Of a stretch of 46,020 nt of DNA, positions 24,186 through 33,480 are shown piece after piece. Source of the DNA: JADFRG01 sp048054495. Lineage in GTDB: Bacteria; Chloroflexota; Anaerolineae; Anaerolineales; E44-bin32. The DNA lies in contig JBGMQN010000050.1 in the NCBI GenBank assembly GCA_048054495.1, positions 1 through 46,020 on the forward strand, given 5' to 3'. The translations under genes and the position numbers were made by a program. The notes beneath the pieces were generated by a model, which ran no database searches, was not told the DNA's origin, and saw nothing but the letters and a program-made list of their open reading frames with translations. Position 1 is the stretch's first letter. The number at the start of each line of letters is the position of its first letter.

Positions 24186-25247
24186 GTGGCTGTGCTGCGA
24201 CCTGCGGGCGAGTTCGATACCAGTTATGCCTACGATATGGCTACCATCCGCCGTAAATGGCAGTGGGTCCTGCTGGCCATCTCCATTGTTGCGCTCTACA
24301 CCATGCCGCTCTATGCCAACCGCAGCACCGTAGCGTTGGCAAACCGCATCGGGATCGCCATCATCTCCGTTCAGGGGTTGAATCTGCTGATTGGCTACAC
24401 CGGTCAGATCTCGCTCGGCCAGGCGGCCTTCATGATGGTGGGCGGATACATCTCGGCCTTGCTGGTAGGCAATCTCGGCATGTCCATTGTCTTCGCTCTT
24501 CCGCTGGCTGGCCTTGGTGCAGGCCTGGTGGGACTGTTCTTTGGGCTTCCATCATTGCGAGTCAAGGGCTTCTATCTGGCGATGGCGACGTTGGCAGCCC
24601 AATTCATCATCCCCTGGTTCTTGCGACACGCCTTTCCTGATATCCTAAATGGAGCTCAAGGTCTGATCGTCGAAGTGCCGGTTCTGTTTGGAATTCGGTT
24701 TGACGATCCCGACAGCTATATCTTGCTAACTGCCACAGTGCTGCTCATCACCACTGTAGTTGCTCACAACATCGCCCGATCGCGGCTGGGCAGGGCATTC
24801 GTGGCCATCCGTGACAATGATCTGGCAGCGGAACTACTGGGAGTCAATCTCTTTCGCTACAAACTCATCTCTTTCTTCCTGGCCGCGGTGTACGCAGGCC
24901 TGGCCGGAGCGCTTTCCGCGCATTATTTTCGACACATCAACTCCGAAACTTTCAATCTGGTCGACTCGATCGTTCTTCTCGGAATGCTCGTCGTAGGCGG
25001 ACTGGGTGCCTCGCTCGGTCCATTTTTAGGCGCCATCACGGTCCAGCTGCTGACTGAGGGCGCCACTGTGCTTGCGCCTGCCTTCATACAGCTGTTCCCG
25101 GGGAGCGCAGGCTATGCTGTGCAGGCTTTCAAACCGCTTTTCTTTGGGCTCACCTTGATGCTGTTCCTGATCCTGGAACCGCGCGGGCTGGCCCACCGAT
25201 GGCAGACCATCAAAGCCTCTTGGAGGCTCAGGCCATTTTCCTACTAG
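24186..25247 (+). CDS. livM: Branched-chain-type ABC transporter permease (LivM-like)
   Basis: 353-residue permease. LivM features: LNLLIGYTGQISLGQAAFM, LRVKGFYLAMATLAAQFI, the ATPase-contact loop FVAIRDNDLAAELLGVN, and VGGLGASLGPFLGA near the C-terminus. The GTG start at 24186 lies 3 bp after livH, with AAGGA upstream. The N-terminal ~25 residues before the first helix are longer than usual. About nine TM segments. Confidence 0.94.
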   Translation: MAVLRPAGEFDTSYAYDMATIRRKWQWVLLAISIVALYTMPLYANRSTVALANRIGIAIISVQGLNLLIGYTGQISLGQAAFMMVGGYISALLVGNLGMSIVFALPLAGLGAGLVGLFFGLPSLRVKGFYLAMATLAAQFIIPWFLRHAFPDILNGAQGLIVEVPVLFGIRFDDPDSYILLTATVLLITTVVAHNIARSRLGRAFVAIRDNDLAAELLGVNLFRYKLISFFLAAVYAGLAGALSAHYFRHINSETFNLVDSIVLLGMLVVGGLGASLGPFLGAITVQLLTEGATVLAPAFIQLFPGSAGYAVQAFKPLFFGLTLMLFLILEPRGLAHRWQTIKASWRLRPFSY

Positions 25248-25361
25248 TGAAATCCAATTTGCATCCGAAAGGAGGCTGACTGCTCCATTAAAACCTGGGA
25301 CATGACGAAGCATCTGACGAACTAGCAATCCGCTACCTGATAAACATAGGAGGAGAACAAC

Positions 25362-26705
25362 ATGCGGAAACTAACGATTGCAGGCCTGGCGATCCTGGCG
25401 CTCTTGCTGGCTGCGTGTGCGACGGCCACTCCGGAGCCTACCGAAGCTCCCCCGCCTCCCGAGCCGACCGCGGCTCCCGCTGCCACCGAGGCTCCCGCGC
25501 CGACCGAGGAGCCGATGGAGGAGGGTCCACCGGATCTGACTGGTGAAACCATCACGCTCTATCACTTCGGCGATATCTCGGGACCGTACGCCTCCATCAC
25601 CGGGCCCTTGGTGAACGGCGCCAACGACATGGTGGCGTACATAAATGACACCGGCGGGATCTTCGGGGCCACTGTCGAGATGAAGTTTGCAGACACGGGT
25701 GGATCGGTGGACGAGGCCGTGGCGGCCTATGATCGGTTCACAGGCACCGACGACAACGTCCTGCTCTTCCTGATGTACGGATCTCCGGAAGAAGTCGCTC
25801 TCTACCAGCGGCTCGCGGAAGATAAGATTCCAGTCATCGGTGCTGGCTTGAGCGCGGAGGCCTTCTACGGGATTCCAGATGGCTACATCTTTGGCGGTGC
25901 TCCGATCTATCCGGATCAGTTCGGGTTCTTCCTGGACTACATCACCGAGAACTGGGCGGATGTCAAACCTGCCGGCGCGGGCGATGAGGTCAAGCTTGCC
26001 TACCTGAGTTGGCCGGGATCCTATGGCGAGGGTGCACTCACGGCCGAGAGCCGAGCCTACGCGGACGACCTGGGAGTCGAGATCGTGCACGAGGAACTCT
26101 TTGATCTCTCTCCAACCGCCGACACGACAACCGCCATCCTGAACGCTCAAGCAGCCGGCGCGAACGTCATCTATACCAACACCCTGGCCTTCGGTCCCGC
26201 CGCCTTGCTCAATGACCTGAATGCACTGGGCTTGCGGGCTGAGTTCCTGGTGGGCGGCAACAACTGGGCCATGGACGTCGGGACCTTCGCTTTCCTTGCG
26301 GACCCGGCCTACGGTGTGGGCTTTTACGCACCGTTCCCCTTCGCCTGGTGGTCGGAGACCGACAATCCGGCCATTCAGTTCGCCCAGGAGAACTTCGACG
26401 CCAACGAGCGCGGGCCTGGCGAGCACAATATCGGACGACTGCTGATCCAGGGCTTCCTGGACGTTGCCAAAGTGGCGATCGAGAACGCCATCCTGGAGGT
26501 GGGCTTCGATAACCTAACCGGCCAAGCGATCTACGACCAACTGGTCCAGATCGAGGGCTATAACGCCCTGGGCGGTCTGGTTGAAGTTGATTTCACCAAC
26601 GGTCGGCGGGCGCCCAATCTGCTGCAGATGCGGCAGATACAAGGTGGACCGGACGCTTTTGTGATCCTGCAGGACTGGACGGAAGCGCCAGACTTGCGAC
26701 CGTAG
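25362..26705 (+). CDS. Branched-chain-type ABC transporter substrate-binding lipoprotein (LivK-like)
   Basis: 447-residue periplasmic-binding-type I receptor. Signal helix ending in LLAAC (lipobox Cys ~res 20), then a ~40-residue Pro/Thr/Glu/Ala-rich spacer typical of surface lipoproteins in Chloroflexota, then the receptor domain beginning TITLYHFGDISGPYASITG. DRFTGTDDNVLLFLMYGSPEE and IPVIGAGLS are ligand-domain strands. An AGGAGG site precedes the ATG. The ligand pocket residues do not allow a specific ligand call; the neighbouring acyl-CoA ligases favour a carboxylic acid over an amino acid. Confidence 0.93.
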   Translation: MRKLTIAGLAILALLLAACATATPEPTEAPPPPEPTAAPAATEAPAPTEEPMEEGPPDLTGETITLYHFGDISGPYASITGPLVNGANDMVAYINDTGGIFGATVEMKFADTGGSVDEAVAAYDRFTGTDDNVLLFLMYGSPEEVALYQRLAEDKIPVIGAGLSAEAFYGIPDGYIFGGAPIYPDQFGFFLDYITENWADVKPAGAGDEVKLAYLSWPGSYGEGALTAESRAYADDLGVEIVHEELFDLSPTADTTTAILNAQAAGANVIYTNTLAFGPAALLNDLNALGLRAEFLVGGNNWAMDVGTFAFLADPAYGVGFYAPFPFAWWSETDNPAIQFAQENFDANERGPGEHNIGRLLIQGFLDVAKVAIENAILEVGFDNLTGQAIYDQLVQIEGYNALGGLVEVDFTNGRRAPNLLQMRQIQGGPDAFVILQDWTEAPDLRP

Positions 26706-26771
26706 TCGCGAAACAGCGCTGTTGGGGGCGAGCCCACTACCGTGGATTCGCCCCCCGCGGCATCTCTAAAC

Positions 26772-27566
26772 ATGCTGAGCCTCAACAACATCGAAGTCAT
26801 CTACAGCAACGTCATCCTGGTGTTGCGCGGGGTGTCTTTGGAGGTGCCGGAAGGCAAGATCGTAGCGCTCCTGGGTGCCAATGGCGCCGGCAAGTCCACC
26901 ACCTTGAAGGCCATCTCCGGCCTGCTTCATAGCCAAGAAGGCGAAGTTACCCGCGGCAGCATTGACTTGGAAGACAAGCGGATCGATCGATTGCCCGCGG
27001 AAGACATCGTCCGTCTAGGAATCGTGCAGGTGCTTGAGGGCCGACGCCTCTTCCAGCACCTTACCGCGGAGGAGAACCTAATCGCAGGATCCCTGGCAAG
27101 CAGAGAGAGAGGGAGTTCCGCCGCGGACTTGGAAAGGGTTTATGACTACTTTCCACGCTTGAGGGATCTTCGAAAACGCACCAGCGGATACTTGTCGGGT
27201 GGTGAGCAGCAGATGTTAGTGATCGGGCGTGGGCTGATGGCTCGACCCCGGCTACTGCTCTTGGACGAACCCTCTATGGGTCTGGCGCCGTTGCTGGTAC
27301 GTGAGATCTTCAAGGTAATCCGCAAGATCACCGAGGAGCAAGGGATTCCGATCCTGCTGGTGGAGCAGAATGCGCGGGTGGCGCTCGACGTTGCCGACTA
27401 TGCGTATGTAATGGAAACTGGCCGGGTCGTGCTCGATGGTCCGGCCCATGAACTTGCGGAAAACGAGGACATCAGGGAGTTTTACCTTGGGCTGACGCAG
27501 CTCGGCGAGCGGAAGAGCTATCGAGATGTGAAGCATTACCGCCGCCGCAAGCGGTGGCTGGGTTGA
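26772..27566 (+). CDS. livF: Branched-chain-type ABC transporter ATP-binding protein (LivF-like)
   Basis: 264 residues. Walker A GANGAGKST, Q-loop VQVLEGRRLFQHLTAEENL, signature LSGGEQQMLVIGRGLM, Walker B LLLLDEPSMGLAP, and the H-loop region LLVEQNARVALDVADYAYVMETG, which is LivF-type rather than LivG-type. The ATG at 26772 is preferred over a GTG ten codons upstream. The C-terminus has a basic extension (SYRDVKHYRRRKRW) beyond the usual end. Confidence 0.93.
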   Translation: MLSLNNIEVIYSNVILVLRGVSLEVPEGKIVALLGANGAGKSTTLKAISGLLHSQEGEVTRGSIDLEDKRIDRLPAEDIVRLGIVQVLEGRRLFQHLTAEENLIAGSLASRERGSSAADLERVYDYFPRLRDLRKRTSGYLSGGEQQMLVIGRGLMARPRLLLLDEPSMGLAPLLVREIFKVIRKITEEQGIPILLVEQNARVALDVADYAYVMETGRVVLDGPAHELAENEDIREFYLGLTQLGERKSYRDVKHYRRRKRWLG

Positions 27567-27583
27567 TCGCCCCTAACACAGGA

Positions 27584-27718
27584 TGTCATTGCGAGCGAAG
27601 CGAAGCAATNNNNNNNNNNNNNNNNNNNNNNNNNNNNNNNNNNNNNNNNNNNNNNNNNNNNNNNNNNNNNNNNNNNNNNNNNNNNNNNNNNNNNNNNNNN
27701 NNNNNNNNNGCAATGACA
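27584..27718. repeat. REP-like palindromic element interrupted by a scaffold gap
   Basis: TGTCATTGCGAGCGAAGCGA... on the left (from 27584) and GCAATGACA (27710-27718) on the right are the two ends of one palindrome; 100 N (27610-27709) fill the centre. TCATTGCGAGCGAAGCGAAGCAAT-type sequences are widespread dispersed repeats in bacterial genomes (recollection), which would explain the assembly break. The 300-bp spacer 27567-27866 shows no other feature. Confidence 0.7.
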
Positions 27719-27866
27719 CGTCGCTTGCACCGAAGCGCCTGCTCTACGAGCGCCAACTCAACAGCCATCCAACCGGACCACGCAAATCTCCAATTCAATC
27801 GTTCGCAGTAATGTCCACTCACTCCGTCGCCTTGGAGCGGGTCCCTTAGCTGCCTCGAGGCCAAGT

Positions 27867-29363
27867 ATGGGGGAGCACATGAAGACCCACTACGAAATCC
27901 TGTCACTGAATGCCCGCCAATTTGGGGACGAACTGGCAGCCATTAGTCCTGAAAAGTCACTCTCGCACGGCGAAGTTTTAGAACGCGTCGACCGCCTCGC
28001 TGCCGGACTATCGCAGACCGGACTGAGACCCGGCGATCGGATTTGCGTTCTCGCTCAGAATTCGCTCGAGTACCTGGAGCTCTATGGCGCTTGCGCCAAA
28101 ACCGGGATGGTCGCCTATCCGATCAACTGGCGACTGAGTGCCGAAGAAGTTGGCATGGTGCTGGACCTGGCCGACCCCGGCTGCCTCATGGTAGGAGTCG
28201 AGCACGTGGCTCAACTGGAAGGCCTGGATCTGAGCTCGATAGATACAAGAATCGTGATCGGCGATACGCCCGTCGAAGGCTTTCGCCCTCTATTGGAGCT
28301 CTATGCCGACGCCTCACAGCCTCCGGCAGCGGTCAAGCCAGGCGATCCGTTCGTCATTATCTCGACCGCCGCTGTGGCCGGCGTGCCGCGCGGCGCCATT
28401 CTTACTCATGGCAATTTATTCTATGCAAACAGCCAAATCATCGATTCCATTGGGTTGACACGCGCCGATCGGCACCTGGCGGCACTGCCGCTCTTTCACA
28501 TCACCGGTTTGGGGCTTTCCCTTGCAACAAACGCCGCGGGGGGCGCCAATGTGGTGACACCCGCCTTCGATCCTGGGCTTTCGGCCCAGATGATCGATGA
28601 GCACGGCGTGACCCTGATGGCGGACTTTCCGCCGGTGCTCCAGATGTTGATGGACGCACGAGGCGAGGCCAAGTGGGAGAAACTTCGGATGGTGTTTGGG
28701 CTCGATAGCCCCGAAACGATCCGCAAACTGCAGGCGGAAACAAGCGCCCGCTTCTGGACCGGCTTCGGTCAGTCCGAGACCAGTGGAGCAGTTACGATGG
28801 GGCCGGCCGACGAGCGGCCGGGTTCCGCCGGAAAGCCTTTGCCTCTGGCGACCATCCGGCTGGTTGACGATTCCGACCAGGAGCTTCCCGTCGGCCAGCC
28901 CGGTGAGATCGTGCTGCAGGGTCCGCTGGTCTTCGCCGGCTATTGGCGGGATCCGGATGCCACGGACTTCGCCGGCCGAAACGGCTGGCACCACACCGGC
29001 GACCTGGGTCGTTTCGATGAGGACGGCTACCTGTACTACGTGGGCCGCAAGCCGGAGAAAGAACTCATCAAATCCGGTGGCGAGAATATCTATCCGGCGG
29101 AAGTCGAACGCGTGATTCTCGACTTGCCGGAGGTGGCCGCGGTCTGCGTGTTCGGCGTGCCAGATGAAAAGTATGGTGAGACGGTGAAAGCCGTGGTCGA
29201 GCTGAACGCGGGCGAAGAGCTTAGCGCGGATTCAGTGCAGCAATCGGTGGCAGACCGCATCGCCTCGTTCAAAAAGCCGCGCCTCGTAGAATTCGTTGAA
29301 GCGCTGCCTCGACTGGATTCAGGCGAGGTGGATCGGGAGCAGGTGAGGGCCAGCCATGGATGA
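27867..29363 (+). CDS. AMP-binding (ANL) protein with degenerate P-loop and missing A10 lysine
   Basis: 498-residue protein with the acyl-CoA synthetase fold: FGQSETSGAVTMGP (A5), GWHHTGDLGRFDEDGYLYYVGR (A7-A8), KSGGENIYPAEVE and the C-terminal lid. Two active-site motifs deviate. The phosphate-binding motif normally YTSGTTGxPKG reads ISTAAVAGVPRG (~res 165-176), and the A10 lysine required for adenylation (PRxxSGKxxR) is Glu487 (PRLDSGEVDR). Start ATG 27867 has GAGG at -11; a second ATG four codons on is possible. Follows the Liv-type operon. It may be an inactive paralogue, a thioesterification-only enzyme or an acyl-binding regulator. Confidence 0.85.
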   Translation: MGEHMKTHYEILSLNARQFGDELAAISPEKSLSHGEVLERVDRLAAGLSQTGLRPGDRICVLAQNSLEYLELYGACAKTGMVAYPINWRLSAEEVGMVLDLADPGCLMVGVEHVAQLEGLDLSSIDTRIVIGDTPVEGFRPLLELYADASQPPAAVKPGDPFVIISTAAVAGVPRGAILTHGNLFYANSQIIDSIGLTRADRHLAALPLFHITGLGLSLATNAAGGANVVTPAFDPGLSAQMIDEHGVTLMADFPPVLQMLMDARGEAKWEKLRMVFGLDSPETIRKLQAETSARFWTGFGQSETSGAVTMGPADERPGSAGKPLPLATIRLVDDSDQELPVGQPGEIVLQGPLVFAGYWRDPDATDFAGRNGWHHTGDLGRFDEDGYLYYVGRKPEKELIKSGGENIYPAEVERVILDLPEVAAVCVFGVPDEKYGETVKAVVELNAGEELSADSVQQSVADRIASFKKPRLVEFVEALPRLDSGEVDREQVRASHG

Positions 29364-29384
29364 TCCGGAAGGCATTTTCAGAAG

Positions 29385-29567
29385 ATGAAGACCACTACTG
29401 CGGGTATCTTCGGTATCTTGTTGATTCTTATTGGAGTGGTCTGGTTCTTCCAGGGGATTGGCGTCCTGCCCGGAAGCTTCATGAGCGGGCAGGCCTTTTG
29501 GGCGGTTGCCGGTTTTTTGTCGGTGATCTCCGGCATTGTTCTGGTTCGATCCTGGCGCCGTAAGTAA
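29385..29567 (+). CDS. Small two-TM membrane protein
   Basis: 60 residues with two hydrophobic helices (~7-24 and ~35-55) separated by a GIGVLPGSFMSGQAFW loop, and a basic C-terminus (SWRRK). The GVLPGSFM-SGQ..W turn is a recurring feature of small uncharacterised membrane proteins in several phyla. Starts 21 bp after the AMP-binding gene. Function unknown. Confidence 0.7.
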   Translation: MKTTTAGIFGILLILIGVVWFFQGIGVLPGSFMSGQAFWAVAGFLSVISGIVLVRSWRRK

Positions 29568-29734
29568 CCTCCCGGAGGGAGCGCTGATAAGATCAACACA
29601 GAGCAAATTCGATCCTGACCGAAGGCCTGCCGCCCCGCATCCGCATTCCCTACAATTTCCCCACAATCAAAGGACCGCCCCTACGCCTACCGTTCCCGCC
29701 ACGCTCGCTAATCCGGCGATGCGTCGGGGCGCTA

Positions 29735-29763
29735 TTGACTTGGCCCTCTGGCTGCGATACGAT
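29735..29763 (+). promoter_or_regulatory. Sigma70-type promoter of the RND transporter
   Basis: TTGACT (29735-29740), a 17-bp spacer, and TACGAT (29758-29763), 28 bp before the ATG. GGGAGAA serves as ribosome site. No gene is supported in 29568-29791. Confidence 0.65.
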
Positions 29764-29791
29764 CCCCCGGTTTCATGGGAGAAGTTGAATA

Positions 29792-32700
29792 ATGATCGAA
29801 TCACTGATCGGCCGGCTGACGCGTGTCTCACTTCGCTTCAAGTGGGTGGTTATCGCGCTCGCGATACTGGTAATGGTGGGCGGCGTTTTCGCCGTGACGC
29901 AATTCAAACAGGAATTGATCCCCGCCGTTGAGTTCCCCCAGACGGTCGTGCTCGCTTTCAACGGCGGAATGGCTGCAGAGGACATGCTCGATCAGGTGAC
30001 GAAGCCCATTGAGCGGGCGGTCGAGGACATCGAGGGCGTGGTCAACGTGGAATCGACCACGACCACTGGCGTCTCCGCAGTGATCATCAGAAATGAATTT
30101 GGAGTAGATCAATCTCTGCTACGTGAGGAGATACAAGCCGCGCTCGATATCGTCGAGCTGCCGACCGAGATGGAGGCTCCTGAGCTGATCGCCTTCAGCC
30201 TATCGGACCTGCCGATTGCATTCGTCAGCGTTTCCTCAGCTGAGCTCTCCCTTGAGGAATTGAAGGAGTTCGTTCAATCAGATGTCATCCCCGAGCTCGA
30301 GGCCCTGGAGGACATCGCCAAGGTGCAAGTAACGGGCGGGCAGGTGCTCCCTGATTCAGCGATAGCGCCAACGGCCATCCCGTCGCCAACTCTCGAGCCG
30401 AGCCCGGATTCGGCGGGCGTTCCACTGCCTGATGCGTGGACTAGCCTTGCGGCCGACCAGGGCATTACGCTTGAAACGACCGACGATTTGACGCCTGAGA
30501 TGGTTGCACTCGCTCTTTCCGTCGCACCTCAGCTGCTGGCGGACCTGACGCCGGAAATGATTCTGGCTGTTCCTCAAGAAGTGGTGGATGCCATTCCGGC
30601 CGAAATGATCGCCGGGTTGAATGCCGAACAGCAAGAGGCATTCTCCGAGCGGGCATCTGGCGCCGGTGTCGCTCTTCCGGAGAGTTGGATCAACGCCGCC
30701 CAAGCCCAAGGATTCTCGCTGGCGACCACCGCCGATCTCAGCCCGCAGATTGTGGCCGGGATTGCAAGCTTCGCTCCACAGATGCTGGCCGATCTAACAC
30801 CGGAGATGCTGCTCAGCATGTCTCCGGAAGCGCTGGCCGCCCTGCCGCAAGAGTACCTGGAAGGCCTGGAGGCGGATCTGCAGAATCAACTGAGCGCGAT
30901 CTTGGCGCAGCTTGCAGAAGACGATTCTGCCAAACAGGACCTCTCGGACGCTCCTCTGCTGAGTGGGGCTTGGGTGCAGCCGCCAGAAGGCGGCGCAACC
31001 GGAGGCCCCACCTTCGAGACTGCCGCCGACTTGATAGACAACGGCTTTGCGCCCAGTGCAGCGGAGTTTTTGAATCTCCTATTGTCCAGTGGGCAGCCCA
31101 CTGCGCCTGATTTGCTCGGTGACCTGTCACCCGAGGTGATTGAATGGCTGACAGATACTGAGCAGGACTTCCTTGAGAATCTTTCTCCTGCCGTTCTGAG
31201 GCTGTTGTCTCAGGAGGTGCTCGAGGGTCTTCCCGAGGACTTCATGGCCAGTCTGGAACCCGCGTTGCGCCAGGAGCTTGAGGGGATTGCAGCCGGAACA
31301 CTAGTGGCCTTCATCCCCACCGACACGGTAAACCGAGTAAATGGCAATCCCAGCCTGTCATTACTGATCAGCCAGACCTCCGAGGCCAACACGGTTAGCT
31401 CCAGCGAGGCCGCATTTGAGGTGCTGGAGGAATTGGAATTGGCAAATCCCTCGATCCAGTTTGATACGGTGTTTGAACAGGCTTCATTCATCCAGGAATC
31501 GATCAGTGGAGTGGCGCGTGAGGGAGTACTCGGCGCCATCTTCGCCGTGATCGTGATCCTGCTGTTCCTGGGTGGCACCGTAAGAGGCAAGTACAAGTTC
31601 TCATGGCGAAGCACGCTCGTGATTGCGGTGAGCATTCCGCTATCGGTCTTCATGGCGTTTGTCGCACTGCGTTGGCTTCCAATCGCTACTGATATTGTCC
31701 TCGATCCGTTGGGCGAACTAACGGATGGAATACCGGTTGTTGGGTCCATCGTTGCCGCCACGACCGGGATATTCCCACTGGGCATCACGCTCAATATCAT
31801 GACCCTGGCGGGCTTGACGGTGGCTATCGGGCGCGTTGTGGATGACTCGATTGTTGTCCTGGAGAATATCTATCGACAGATGCAGCGCGGTGACGATCGA
31901 AAGGATGCGGTGCTGATCGGCACGCGCGATGTTTCTATCGCCATTTTGGCCTCCACCGTAACCACAGTTGTGGTCTTCTTGCCCATTGGATTGCTTGGAG
32001 GCATTGTGGGGCAATTTTTCCTTCCCTTCGCCGTAGCTGTCACATATGCGCTCCTTTCCAGCTTTGTCGTTGCGGTTACCGTCATCCCGGCTTTGGCATT
32101 CATGTTTATCCGCCGGGAAGACCTGCCGGAGGAGAAGGAGACGACTCTCCAACGCTGGTACACGCCAATCCTGCACTGGGTGCTCGATCATCGCCTGGTG
32201 ACGCTGATTGTGGCTGGAGTACTGTTCGTCGGCAGCATGGCCCTGATGGGCCAGCTCCCGCAGGCCTTCCTGCCAGACTTCGGCGAAGTGGAGATCACCG
32301 CCAGCGTGTCTCTTCCCGAGGGTACAACGATGGCGGAAACTAGCGACCAGGTGGCCCGTTTCGAATCGGACCTTGCCTCTCTTCCCGGAACCGGCACAGT
32401 CTCCTCCGAGATCGGATCTACCGGAGGATTTCAAAACCTGCTGCTCGGAACCGCGATCGACCAGCGCGCAGCCTCGATTCGAGTTGGGGTAGAAAATATT
32501 GAAGATGTGGATCAGTTCGTCTCCGAGGTACGCTCCACCGCTGAGGAAGTTTTCGGCAAGGAGAATGTGACGGTCTCGGCGGGATCTATATCGAGCAGCG
32601 GTTTCGGAGGACTTGCGCTCGTGCTCTCAGGCGATCCGGATGAGCTTGCGGCTTTGGACGAGGAGGTTCTGACTGCGCTCAATGAGGTGGAGGGACTGGC

Positions 32701-33406
32701 GAATGCGTCCAGTAACCAAGGGGAGCAAGCGTTGATCTTGCGTGTGGATGGCGAATCGGCAATTCGGTATACTGGCGAGCTCGAAACCGCCAACACCATC
32801 GGCGTCACGAACGCGGCCAAGGAGAGGCTTGAGTCGATAGTGCCTGCCGGAGTTACCGTGAGCGAGGGCTTTGAGTCAAGCCAGCAGACGGAAGGATTCC
32901 AACAGGCATTGAGAGCGCTGCTCATCTCGATTATCGCGGTCTATGTGGTGATGGTGATCACCTTCCGCTCCCTGGTTCATCCCTTTACGATCTTGTTCAG
33001 CCTTCCCATGGCCGTGATCGGGGCCGCGATCGCCCTCTGGCTTACCGACAGCGTAGTCGGAATTCCGGTAATGGTCGGCATGATGATGTTGGTAGGCATC
33101 GTTGTCACGAACGCCATCGTGCTGATTGATCGAGTTCAAGCCAATCGCAAGAAGCGCGGGATGTCTGCTCGCGATGCGCTGGTTGAAGGCGGCAGGACTC
33201 GCCTCCGGCCGATCTTGATGACCGCCATCGCAGCGATGTTGGCTCTATTGCCGCTCGCAATGGGACTCTCGGAGGGCGCCATCATTGCCTCAGAGCTGGC
33301 CACCGTGGTGATCGGCGGTCTCTTCACTTCGACTTTTCTGACGTTGCTTATCGTTCCCGTGATGTACCACTTGCTGAATCGATTGGGGCGGGAGCAGGCC
33401 AGGTAG
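29792..33406 (+). CDS. RND-family efflux transporter with triplicated periplasmic insert
   Basis: 1204-residue AcrB/HAE1-like RND permease. TM1 ~res 14-35; TM2-6 from ~575; VVDDSIVVLENIYRQM with the TM4 Asp pair at 684-685 (proton relay); second half with TM7 ~805 and final helices FRSLVHPFTILFSLPMAVIG and GMMMLVGIVVTNAIVLIDRV. The first extracytoplasmic loop carries a ~330-residue insert (res ~195-525) absent from AcrB. It contains three related units with a Trp near the start (W216, W299, W394) and a DLTPEM-like helix motif (starting ~251, 334, 444). No membrane-fusion or outer-membrane partner gene is adjacent, which fits a monoderm or an MFP-independent exporter. Substrate unknown. Confidence 0.9.
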   Translation: MIESLIGRLTRVSLRFKWVVIALAILVMVGGVFAVTQFKQELIPAVEFPQTVVLAFNGGMAAEDMLDQVTKPIERAVEDIEGVVNVESTTTTGVSAVIIRNEFGVDQSLLREEIQAALDIVELPTEMEAPELIAFSLSDLPIAFVSVSSAELSLEELKEFVQSDVIPELEALEDIAKVQVTGGQVLPDSAIAPTAIPSPTLEPSPDSAGVPLPDAWTSLAADQGITLETTDDLTPEMVALALSVAPQLLADLTPEMILAVPQEVVDAIPAEMIAGLNAEQQEAFSERASGAGVALPESWINAAQAQGFSLATTADLSPQIVAGIASFAPQMLADLTPEMLLSMSPEALAALPQEYLEGLEADLQNQLSAILAQLAEDDSAKQDLSDAPLLSGAWVQPPEGGATGGPTFETAADLIDNGFAPSAAEFLNLLLSSGQPTAPDLLGDLSPEVIEWLTDTEQDFLENLSPAVLRLLSQEVLEGLPEDFMASLEPALRQELEGIAAGTLVAFIPTDTVNRVNGNPSLSLLISQTSEANTVSSSEAAFEVLEELELANPSIQFDTVFEQASFIQESISGVAREGVLGAIFAVIVILLFLGGTVRGKYKFSWRSTLVIAVSIPLSVFMAFVALRWLPIATDIVLDPLGELTDGIPVVGSIVAATTGIFPLGITLNIMTLAGLTVAIGRVVDDSIVVLENIYRQMQRGDDRKDAVLIGTRDVSIAILASTVTTVVVFLPIGLLGGIVGQFFLPFAVAVTYALLSSFVVAVTVIPALAFMFIRREDLPEEKETTLQRWYTPILHWVLDHRLVTLIVAGVLFVGSMALMGQLPQAFLPDFGEVEITASVSLPEGTTMAETSDQVARFESDLASLPGTGTVSSEIGSTGGFQNLLLGTAIDQRAASIRVGVENIEDVDQFVSEVRSTAEEVFGKENVTVSAGSISSSGFGGLALVLSGDPDELAALDEEVLTALNEVEGLANASSNQGEQALILRVDGESAIRYTGELETANTIGVTNAAKERLESIVPAGVTVSEGFESSQQTEGFQQALRALLISIIAVYVVMVITFRSLVHPFTILFSLPMAVIGAAIALWLTDSVVGIPVMVGMMMLVGIVVTNAIVLIDRVQANRKKRGMSARDALVEGGRTRLRPILMTAIAAMLALLPLAMGLSEGAIIASELATVVIGGLFTSTFLTLLIVPVMYHLLNRLGREQAR

Positions 33407-33420
33407 TTGCGCGCACGTCT

Positions 33421-33465
33421 GGACCCAGGGATTAAACCTCTCAGGTGAGAGAAATCCCTGGGTCC
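33421..33465. terminator. Perfect hairpin between convergent genes
   Basis: Outer stem of 13 bp (GGACCCAGGGATT / AATCCCTGGGTCC) with an inner CTCTC/GAGAG stem and AGGT loop. It lies between the ends of the RND gene (+) and the glucan synthase gene (-). No T-tract on either strand, so it may be a bidirectional barrier or a small palindromic element. Confidence 0.6.
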
Positions 33466-33480
33466 GACCATGACAATGCG

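Noticed and set aside
25371..26426. 351-codon minus-strand frame opposite the substrate-binding protein
   Set aside because: Antisense shadow of a lipoprotein with signal peptide, ribosome site and family motifs.
29536..29931. 131-codon plus-strand frame spanning the RND promoter
   Set aside because: Runs across a good sigma70 promoter and the start of the RND gene in another frame; low-quality composition and no motifs.
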